A stretch of 12,607 nucleotides of DNA from CAG-791 sp002394525 (GTDB lineage: Bacteria > Bacillota > Clostridia > Lachnospirales > Lachnospiraceae): the NCBI GenBank assembly GCA_946536955.1, contig CAMNFJ010000089.1, forward strand, positions 1 to 12,607. Direction: 5' to 3'. The notes beneath the pieces are model-generated. The model was not told where the DNA came from. It worked only from the letters and a program-made list of their open reading frames with translations, and ran no database searches. Position 1 is the stretch's first letter. Every line of letters starts with the position of its first letter. Shown here piece after piece: positions 7,301 through 12,607 of this stretch. Position numbers and translations under genes: made by a program.

Positions 7301-7811
7301 CCTGCCGGCCGGGATGGCTGCAGGCGGCGGCCAGACAGTTCCGTCCGCCATGCTCTACTACAGGATCTACGAACCCGTCCTGAGGCTGAGCCCGTCTGAG
7401 GCGGCCGCGGCCCTCGGACCAAAGGACGGGGATCCCGGCGGCGCTGAGGAGATCAACCTGGACAAGGTCCACAGGGCCCTGCGTCCCACGGGCCTGGTCT
7501 ATGGCGATGACGAGAACATCATGCACCTGGACAGGTTTTTCACCGGAGCGTCCAGTACCATTCCGGTGACCCGGACGAACTCCGGGGGCTATCACGCCAA
7601 ATCACATATGATCGGTGCGGAGGAATACCGGGACCTGGCCCGGGCTGCCGCGGATGCCCTGTGCAGGATCGCGGCCGATATCCTGGACGGGAATGTCACG
7701 GCGGCGCCCGCTGTGATCGACCAGGATCAGACGGCCTGTGACTATTGTCCTTTCCGGGAGGCCTGCGGATTTGACCTGCGGATCCCCGGATACGAGAGGA
7801 GAAGGGACTGA
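4302..7811 (+). CDS. addB: AddB subunit of the AddAB ATP-dependent helicase-nuclease
   Basis: A 1169-residue protein, the usual size for Gram-positive AddB (about 1160-1170). With AddA it unwinds and degrades DNA ends until a Chi site is met, then produces a 3' overhang for RecA. AddB supplies Chi recognition and the nuclease that cuts the 5'-ended strand. Near the N-terminus is a Walker A loop, GPSGSGKST (residues 8-16, Lys14). The C-terminal nuclease is seen in GRIDRVDIF (Asp949) and MDYKTG (Asp966, Lys968). The family's 4Fe-4S cluster that pins the nuclease domain is represented by Cys805 (GARCML) and the C-x2-C-x5-C set Cys1146, Cys1149 and Cys1155 (CDYCPFREAC). All metal, nuclease and cluster residues are present, so the protein looks intact. 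The start ATG 4302 is five bases after GAGGAG 4291-4296, which overlaps the upstream TGA (4290-4292); this implies translational coupling with the lipoprotein gene. Confidence 0.96.
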   Translation: MSYSFCFGPSGSGKSTFLRRMIIERARRSLACPGTDAARYIVIVPEQYSMQTQQEYVMEDPGRVLMNIDILSFGRLAHRVFEETGADRRTVLDEIGKSLLLRRAVSACAGDLQVMKRGIHRPGMIDEIKSVLSEFMQYGIGESELDAMASYAGKGGRKALEARLLDMKRISEEFSRAKEDHYVTPEETLELLAAAIPQAKSLKDAVIVFDGFTGFTTVQYKVLTGLIRCAKEVIFALTVSRDGGPDISVTAAGGPAGAEEDLFYLSRRTVRDILKIGNKENLARGQDLFLPARTGDRSLPRFQSGRVLAHLEESLFRYPEASFAEKREGETREGICLLAAATPREEVRRIFNRVRETIARTGCAYRDFAIVTADLGTYGDLFELEAARSGIPVYIDRTSGAFHNVLIEGIRSILQISTESFSYASVFRYLKSGLSRLTRDQVDLLENYCLANGIKSRKKWALPFDADCEEARILFLNEVRPVTGPVGSDGVPAAPGRTAAERTRELYSFLVGCRAQERMAALAESFAQDGDVVREKQYSQIYRAVIDLLDQIHGLAGSERMSARDYLELVEAGLAQIRLGTLPQRVDRVLVGDIERTRLTQIRHLFMAGVNEGNIPRGASRGGLLSDMDREFLASGGTVLAPSPRQQMFIQRLYLYMNMTKPSDTLTVSFAAVSQEGRSLRPSYLVLTLQRLFPALTVEPPGLHGLRDRVWDRAGAQSLVAGMLQQYVEGAGGDPEFQKEFSLLYGFLTSTQVMADPGIKRDVHRLRDAALFRYSPEYLSRQTALAVYGKRIYGGISRMETGARCMLRHHLSYGLGLRKRDSYEFEFMDEGTVLHGALQRFDGLLKKEGLTWKNFPPEKGRELAQAALAEEAALYRNLLLYKSARDQSRLDRFTRRLQRTVETLQYQICQGDFEPAASELEFGGRDGILPEIRFDLGGGRSLVLTGRIDRVDIFVEDGRTYFKLMDYKTGSKDLDPDQIRRGLQLQLITYMEALRQADTDLPAGMAAGGGQTVPSAMLYYRIYEPVLRLSPSEAAAALGPKDGDPGGAEEINLDKVHRALRPTGLVYGDDENIMHLDRFFTGASSTIPVTRTNSGGYHAKSHMIGAEEYRDLARAAADALCRIAADILDGNVTAAPAVIDQDQTACDYCPFREACGFDLRIPGYERRRD

Positions 7812-7882
7812 AGAAAGGAAGGAGCGCGCCGCGGACGATGAAGGTGTCTTCGCGCCGGGCGCTTTGACATAATGAGGTAGAT

Positions 7883-10800
7883 ATGGGATTCAATTACACC
7901 CGGGACCAGCAGAAGGTCCTCGATGCAAGAAACCACAACATACTGGTCTCGGCGGCCGCCGGCAGCGGCAAGACGGCTGTTCTGGTCGAGAGGATCGTCC
8001 GCCTGATCAGCGAGGGCGACAGGCCCCTGGATATCGACCGGCTCCTGGTCGTGACCTTCACCAAGGCCGCCGCGGAGCAGATGAGGGAGAGGATCGGGAA
8101 GGCGATCTCGGAGAGACTGCAGAGGGATCCGTCCGACTCCCATCTGCAGAGGCAGGAGATCCTCCTGCACAATGCCCAGATCACGACCATGGACAGCTTT
8201 TTCACCTTCCTTCTGCGCAATTACTTCAGCGAGATCGACCTGGATCCCGGCTTCAGGCAGATCGACGAGACCGAGAGCAGGCTCCTTGCGGCCGATGTGC
8301 TGGAGGACTTTCTGGAGGAAAAGTACGCGCAGAAGGACCCGGCCTTTCTGGCCTGCGCGGAATGGTTCTGCCCCGGGTCCGATGACCATGAGCTGGAAGA
8401 CCTGATCCTGGACCTCTGCAGGCATGCGGGGAGCCATCCTTCGCCCGAGGCCTGGCTGAGGGACCGGGCCCTGGATTACGATGTGGCGGATGAGCAGGCC
8501 CTGTTCGAGACCCCCTGGATGCGGTCCATGGTGGTCCGGATGGCGGGGCTCCTGCTGGATTCGGACAGCACCTACGCCGCTATGCAGTCCATTTGTCTGG
8601 AGCCCGGCGGACCGGATATCGTGTGGCCTTTTTTACAGGAGGAGAGGGACAAGTTTTTTGGCGGCATCCGCAGCCTCCTGGAGGGAAGGGAGGCTCCGGA
8701 CCCTCAGACCCTGGCGCCGGACCTGGCCCGGGAGCTCTGGAGGGAGGTCCTGGGGGCCCTGGAGCGCGGATTTGCCAGATACCCCGCCATCAGCAGCAAG
8801 GCCAAAAAATATGCCTATATCGACACGAAGCTCAAGGACTCCGTTAAGAGAATGAGGGACACCGAGAAGGACAGGCTCCAAAAGCTCGGGAAGAAGATCG
8901 GCGGGCAGACGCCGGAGATGATCCTGGCCATGATGGAGGCGGCCAGGGAGCCGGTCCGGACCCTGTCGGAGCTTGCCCTGGAATATCATGCCAGGCTCGC
9001 GCAGGTCAAAAGGGACAGGCATATGATCGACTTTGTGGACCTGGAGCACCTGGCCCTGGATATCCTCGCGGAAAGGCAGGAGGACGGCAGCTACAGGGCC
9101 CGGCGCGCGGCAAAGGCCCTGCGGGGCCACTACGCCGAGATCCTGATCGACGAATACCAGGACAGTAATGAGGTGCAGGAGCTCCTCCTGCAGATCATAT
9201 CCGGCGAGGAGGACGGAAAATACAACCGCTTTATGGTCGGGGATATCAAGCAGAGCATCTACCGCTTCCGCCTGGCCAGGCCCGAGATATTCATGGAAAA
9301 ATACAACCGCTACCGGCCGGACGACCCGGAGCTGGAGAGGATCGAGCTGGACCAGAACTTCCGCAGCCGCCGGGAGGTCCTGGATCCCGTCAATGCCCTG
9401 TTCAGGAGGATCATGCGCCGGGAGGTCGGCGGTGTTGACTACACGGAAAACGCGTCCCTGAAAAAGGGCGCGGTATATCCCGGTGAGGACCTTTTCCGGC
9501 CCGAGGATCCATCGGATCCCTACAGGGCTGAATTTCTGCTCCTGGAGACGGGAGCGGGGGAGCAGGGAGAAGAGAGTTCCAGGCGGTCCCGTGGTCCGGA
9601 AGACGGATCCGGCGCAGAGGATGGCGGTCCGGAGGACGTTACCGGCGAAGACCTGTACGAAGAAGAGGATGCCGGCATTCTGGCCGACGCCGTCGGGAAC
9701 CTGACAGACCGGCAGAAGGAGGCCCTGATGATCGCGGGGCGGATCCGGCAGCTGGTCGGAAAGCTTCAGGTCACGGATGAGAAGACCGGAGACCTGCGCC
9801 CTGCCCGCTACGGGGATATCGTGATCCTGCTGCGGGCGACAAAGGGATGGAACGAAGACCTGCGCGCCGTTTTTGAGCGGGAGGGGATCCCCGCCTACGC
9901 GGAGTCCAGGACCGGATACTTCATGGCCGGAGAGATCCGGACGGTGCTGGGCCTCCTGCGTGTCCTGGACAATCCGCGCCAGGACATCCCCCTCTATGGC
10001 ACCATGCGCGGCTTTTACGGGGACTTTTCCCAGGATGAGATCGCTGCGGTCCGGATGCTCAAGCGGGACGGGAGCCTTTACGACGCTCTCCGCGCCGCTG
10101 CCGCCGCCCCTGATCCCGGGCCGGCTCCTCTGGAAAAATGCCGGGCCTTCCTTGGATTTATCGACAAATGGCGGGAGAGGGCCCGCTACCGGTCCGTCCC
10201 GGAGCTCCTCAGCGGACTTCTGGAGGAGACCGGCTATCAGGACTACTGCGCGGCCCTTCCGGCGGGCCCCCAGCGGGCCGCCAACCTGCAGTTTCTGCGC
10301 AGCCAGGCGGATGCCTTCACAAAGACCGATTTTACCGGACTCTTTCAGTTCCTGCGCTATATAGACGGTCTCAAAAAGCAGGAGATCGATTACGGGGAGG
10401 CAAATACACTGGACGAAAACGCGGATGTTGTCCGCATCATGAGCATCCACAAGAGCAAGGGCCTGGAGTTTCCCATCTGCTTTGTGGCAGGCCTGTCCAA
10501 GGGCTTCGGCTTCCGGACCCATGACACCAGGGGCACCATGGTGTATGACGGAGACTGGGGGACCGGCGTCCACTACTACGACCCGGTTTCCAGGGTCCGC
10601 ACATCGACCCTGCGTCGGGAGGAGATCACGGAAAAGATCTGCCGCGACTCCATGGGCGAAGAACTCCGCGTCCTCTATGTCGCCATGACCCGGGCCAAGG
10701 AGAAGCTGATCCTGACCGCCGCCATAAAGGGACTTGAAAAAAAGATCAGGGACTGGGAGGGAAAACTGGCCGGCTATTTCATGAATCCTGACCGGGACTG

Positions 10801-11896
10801 CCTCTCCCCTTTCCTGATCGGAGGAGCGGGCTCTTTCGCCGAGCTGATCTGTCTGGGGGCTATGGCCCATCTCGGGCCGGAGGCGGGGCGGGGGCTCTAT
10901 GACAGGACCACCGGGCCTGAGCCCGGAGCCGGCGGGACCCCGGCGGAGCTCCCGATGACTGTCCGTATCCTCTCGGAGAAGGACCTGCAGATGCAGGCGG
11001 CGGAGGACCAGACCGGTCTGGCCGGCATCCGGGAGAGCCTGCTCTCCATGGAGGGCCGTCCCCTGGAGGACCAGCCGGACCCCGCGGCCGCCAGAGACCT
11101 GGCAGACCGCTTCTTCCGCGTCTATCCCCACGAGGAGCTGAGGGACCTCTATGCCCAGACCTCCGTCTCGGAGATCAAGCACAGGGCCATGAACGCGGCC
11201 ATGCTCCGGATGGAGGAGGCGGCAGGGGGACCAGCCCCCGGCGCTCTGCGGGAGGGGGCCTTCGAGCTCTTTCCCCAGGTGGATCCTGTCCCCTACCTGC
11301 CCTCCTTCCTGCAGGAAAAGCCGCTTACCCCCGGCGACGACGCGGGCCGGGCCCATCTGGCCGCGGCCGAGGGGGCCCGCAGAGGGACCGCCTTCCACCG
11401 GGTTCTCGAACTGCTGGACTATTCCGAGAGGAAAAGTCTGCTGCGGGGCGGGCCGGAAGAGATCGCATCCTGGCTGGAAAAACTGGCGGCGTCCGGCAGG
11501 ATCAGGCCGGAGGACGCGGCCCTGGTGATGACCAAAGACCTGATCAGGTTCCTGCAGTCCCCCCTGGCGGACCGCATGGAGGCCGCGGCCGGACAGGGGA
11601 GATTATTCCGCGAACAGCCCTTCGTCCTGGGAGTCAGCGCCGACCGGATCGGCGAGGGGCTGCCGGAGGACGAGACCGTGATGGTCCAGGGTATCATCGA
11701 CGCCTTCTTTTTCGAGGGGGACAGCCTTGTCCTTGTCGACTATAAGACGGACAGGGTCCGGGCAGCGGATGAACTGGTCCTGCGCTACCAGACCCAGCTG
11801 GATATCTACGGGGAGGCTCTGGAGAGCGCCTACGGGGCGGAGCCAGCGGAAAAGATCCTGTATTCGACTGCCCTTGGACGGGAGATCCGGATCTGA
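7883..11896 (+). CDS. addA: AddA subunit of the AddAB ATP-dependent helicase-nuclease (UvrD/SF1A helicase plus nuclease)
   Basis: A 1337-residue 3'-5' helicase-nuclease, about 100 residues longer than B. subtilis AddA. The SF1A motifs occur in order: Q-like motif YTRDQQKVL (5-13), Walker A AAAGSGKT (24-31, Lys30), motif Ia VVTFTKAAAEQM (56 on), Ib ITTMDSF (100-106), Walker B DEYQD (423-427), motif III VGDIKQSIYRFR (452-463), motif IV LDQNFRSR (489-496), motif V MSIHKSKG (around His856) and motif VI VAMTRAKE (Arg937). The RecB-type nuclease at the C-terminus has His1172 (AFHRVLELL), Asp1273 (GIIDAFF) and Asp1286/Lys1288 (VDYKTD), followed by YQTQLDIYGEAL. Residues about 555-596 form an acidic, Gly/Ser/Glu-rich low-complexity insertion. 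ATG 7883 has GAGGT at 7874-7878, only four bases away. The 71-bp gap after addB has complementary GC-rich segments (AGCGC/GCGCT) but no T-run, so the two genes should share a transcript. Confidence 0.96.
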   Translation: MGFNYTRDQQKVLDARNHNILVSAAAGSGKTAVLVERIVRLISEGDRPLDIDRLLVVTFTKAAAEQMRERIGKAISERLQRDPSDSHLQRQEILLHNAQITTMDSFFTFLLRNYFSEIDLDPGFRQIDETESRLLAADVLEDFLEEKYAQKDPAFLACAEWFCPGSDDHELEDLILDLCRHAGSHPSPEAWLRDRALDYDVADEQALFETPWMRSMVVRMAGLLLDSDSTYAAMQSICLEPGGPDIVWPFLQEERDKFFGGIRSLLEGREAPDPQTLAPDLARELWREVLGALERGFARYPAISSKAKKYAYIDTKLKDSVKRMRDTEKDRLQKLGKKIGGQTPEMILAMMEAAREPVRTLSELALEYHARLAQVKRDRHMIDFVDLEHLALDILAERQEDGSYRARRAAKALRGHYAEILIDEYQDSNEVQELLLQIISGEEDGKYNRFMVGDIKQSIYRFRLARPEIFMEKYNRYRPDDPELERIELDQNFRSRREVLDPVNALFRRIMRREVGGVDYTENASLKKGAVYPGEDLFRPEDPSDPYRAEFLLLETGAGEQGEESSRRSRGPEDGSGAEDGGPEDVTGEDLYEEEDAGILADAVGNLTDRQKEALMIAGRIRQLVGKLQVTDEKTGDLRPARYGDIVILLRATKGWNEDLRAVFEREGIPAYAESRTGYFMAGEIRTVLGLLRVLDNPRQDIPLYGTMRGFYGDFSQDEIAAVRMLKRDGSLYDALRAAAAAPDPGPAPLEKCRAFLGFIDKWRERARYRSVPELLSGLLEETGYQDYCAALPAGPQRAANLQFLRSQADAFTKTDFTGLFQFLRYIDGLKKQEIDYGEANTLDENADVVRIMSIHKSKGLEFPICFVAGLSKGFGFRTHDTRGTMVYDGDWGTGVHYYDPVSRVRTSTLRREEITEKICRDSMGEELRVLYVAMTRAKEKLILTAAIKGLEKKIRDWEGKLAGYFMNPDRDCLSPFLIGGAGSFAELICLGAMAHLGPEAGRGLYDRTTGPEPGAGGTPAELPMTVRILSEKDLQMQAAEDQTGLAGIRESLLSMEGRPLEDQPDPAAARDLADRFFRVYPHEELRDLYAQTSVSEIKHRAMNAAMLRMEEAAGGPAPGALREGAFELFPQVDPVPYLPSFLQEKPLTPGDDAGRAHLAAAEGARRGTAFHRVLELLDYSERKSLLRGGPEEIASWLEKLAASGRIRPEDAALVMTKDLIRFLQSPLADRMEAAAGQGRLFREQPFVLGVSADRIGEGLPEDETVMVQGIIDAFFFEGDSLVLVDYKTDRVRAADELVLRYQTQLDIYGEALESAYGAEPAEKILYSTALGREIRI

Positions 11897-11908
11897 CCAG
11901 CCTGCGGG

Positions 11909-11955
11909 GGAGGTGATCGCTCCGCATGGCTCCGGCCATGCCCTACAGTACTGTA
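11909..11955. other. Orphan Shine-Dalgarno-like sequence, hairpin and 12-bp palindrome after addA
   Basis: GGAGGTGATC (11909-11918) is complementary over ten bases to the conserved 3' end of bacterial 16S rRNA. The next ATG (11926) lies inside a 7-bp hairpin, GCATGGC 11924-11930 with GCCATGC 11935-11941 and loop TCCG. A perfect 12-bp palindrome, TACAGTACTGTA, occupies 11944-11955. From ATG 11926 a frame of 40 codons runs to TAA 12046-12048. It encodes a basic peptide, but its AT-rich 3' half contains the promoter of the next gene, so I do not call it a gene. The hairpin is followed by no T-run, so it is at best a weak terminator for addBA. The remainder, 11956-12020, is AT-rich and looks like promoter-upstream sequence. 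Confidence 0.4.
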
Positions 11956-12020
11956 CGGAAAAAAAGCCAGAAATATGGCCAATATCAACAAATATTACCA
12001 TATATTAAAAGATTATCATG

Positions 12021-12049
12021 TAGAAAAGGCACAATGTGTGTGATATAAT
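12021..12049 (+). promoter_or_regulatory. Extended -10 promoter of the acyl-CoA dehydrogenase gene
   Basis: A perfect TATAAT (12044-12049) is preceded by TGA (12041-12043), giving an extended -10 element. TAGAAA at 12021-12026, 17 bp upstream, is a partial -35 (4 of 6). The upstream 60 bp is rich in A/T runs, consistent with an UP-element-like context. Transcription should start near 12056, giving a leader of roughly 75 nt. In that leader GCAG 12062-12065 can pair with CTGC 12070-12073. No Rex-type (TTGTTAA-N4-TTAACAA) inverted repeat, often found at butyrate genes, was recognised. Confidence 0.7.
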
Positions 12050-12129
12050 CTTAACAGACATGCAGAAAACTGCTGTTCAGATAATGTAGTGTATGGTTCA
12101 TTGTTGCAGAATTAAGGAGGTTGGTTTTT

Positions 12130-12607
12130 ATGAATTTCTTTAACGATGAAGTCCACCAGGATATGGTCGAAATGTATCGTGACTTTGCTCAGAATTCCTG
12201 CGCACCGATCGCAGCTGAGCTCGACGAGCAGGAGAGATTCCCCGAGGAGAATATCCCTGTAATGGCTGAGATGGGCCTTCTGGGAATTCCTTTCCCCGAG
12301 GAGTACGGCGGTGCCGGTCTTGACGAAGTCTCCTACGCACAGTGTGTCGAAGAGGTTTCCAAGGTTTGTGCTTCTACTGGTGTTACGATCTCTGCTCACA
12401 CTTCCCTGGGCACATGGCCTATCTACAAATTCGGTACGGAAGAGCAGAAAAAGAAATATCTCCCCGACCTCTGCTCCGGCAAAAAGCTCGGTGCTTTCGG
12501 TCTGACCGAGCCCGATGCAGGAACTGACGCAGCAGGCCAGAAGACTGTTTTCGAAGACAAGGGCGACTACTATCTGGTCAACGGCTCCAAGATCTTCATC
12601 ACCAACG
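12130..12607 (+). CDS. Acyl-CoA dehydrogenase, short-chain/butyryl-CoA type (N-terminal 159 residues; runs off the right edge)
   Basis: Only the N-terminal domain and the start of the middle domain are visible. The protein should be a soluble FAD enzyme that interconverts acyl-CoA and trans-2-enoyl-CoA, with electron-transfer flavoprotein as partner. Evidence is the helical N-terminal domain (MNFFNDEVHQDMVEMYRDF, then MGLLGIPFPEEYGGAGLD), the FGTEEQKKKYLP segment, and the family signature LTEPDAGTDA at residues 125-134, which packs near the flavin and substrate, followed by LVNGSKIFITN. These match butyryl-CoA dehydrogenase (Bcd) of clostridia best, but isovaleryl- or other short-chain enzymes share them. 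The catalytic Glu near residue 367 is outside the window, so no symbol is given. ATG 12130 has AAGGAGG (12114-12120) nine bases upstream. Codon choice is less GC-biased at third positions than in addAB, with frequent GGT, GCT and GTT, which is consistent with high expression. The etfB/etfA genes often found next to bcd would lie to the right, if present. Confidence 0.93.
   Translation, partial: MNFFNDEVHQDMVEMYRDFAQNSCAPIAAELDEQERFPEENIPVMAEMGLLGIPFPEEYGGAGLDEVSYAQCVEEVSKVCASTGVTISAHTSLGTWPIYKFGTEEQKKKYLPDLCSGKKLGAFGLTEPDAGTDAAGQKTVFEDKGDYYLVNGSKIFITN

Noticed and set aside
8633..11398. A 921-codon open frame on the minus strand opposite addA
   Set aside because: It lies entirely inside a gene with all helicase and nuclease motifs. 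In GC-rich coding sequence the antisense frame that mirrors the third codon position is often open. No recognisable domain or start context was seen.
11924..11941. Hairpin after addA as an intrinsic terminator
   Set aside because: Seven-base-pair stem, but the next bases are CCTACAGTACTG and then an A-run; a T-tract is missing on the + strand.

Overview
The window fits a low-G+C-phylum but GC-rich anaerobic Gram-positive bacterium, most likely a Lachnospiraceae-type member of the Clostridia/Eubacteriales. The reasons are an AddA/AddB pair of the Gram-positive type in the order addB-addA, a very long lipobox-bearing solute-binding lipoprotein, strong AGGAGG-type ribosome binding sites, and a short-chain (butyryl-CoA type) acyl-CoA dehydrogenase. 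The family assignment is inference; no rRNA or other definitive marker is present. All genes supported here are on the + strand. No phage, IS, CRISPR, tRNA or rRNA was seen.

Layout. Bases 1-98 are the last 31 codons of a membrane protein. Bases 98-310 hold an unusual array of five consecutive hairpins bounded by a perfect 10-bp direct repeat, which looks like a structured repeat element. A candidate extended -10 promoter (313-340) precedes a uracil permease gene (uraA, 413-1771). The 235-bp gap after it contains a bulged 12-bp hairpin, a 24-nt tandem repeat whose inner dyad is kept by a paired base change, and a 13-bp perfect tandem duplication next to a ribosome binding site. From 2007 to 11896 runs what looks like one transcription unit: a 761-residue lipoprotein with a C-terminal ABC-type solute-binding domain, then addB (4302-7811) and addA (7883-11896). 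The lipoprotein stop and the addB ribosome binding site overlap. After a 233-bp gap with an orphan ribosome-binding-like sequence, a 12-bp palindrome and a strong extended -10 promoter, the window ends inside an acyl-CoA dehydrogenase gene (12130 onward).

How the genes work together. AddA and AddB form the helicase-nuclease that resects double-strand breaks for RecA-dependent recombination, the Gram-positive counterpart of RecBCD. The lipoprotein coupled in front of them has no obvious link to DNA repair and no permease partner in view, so its pairing is the oddest arrangement among the ordinary genes. Uracil permease (pyrimidine salvage) and acyl-CoA dehydrogenase (butyrate-type or fatty-acid metabolism) appear to be separate units.

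The window is mostly ordinary chromosomal housekeeping sequence. I did not find a convincing new multi-gene system. The least explained sequence is in the three intergenic regions.
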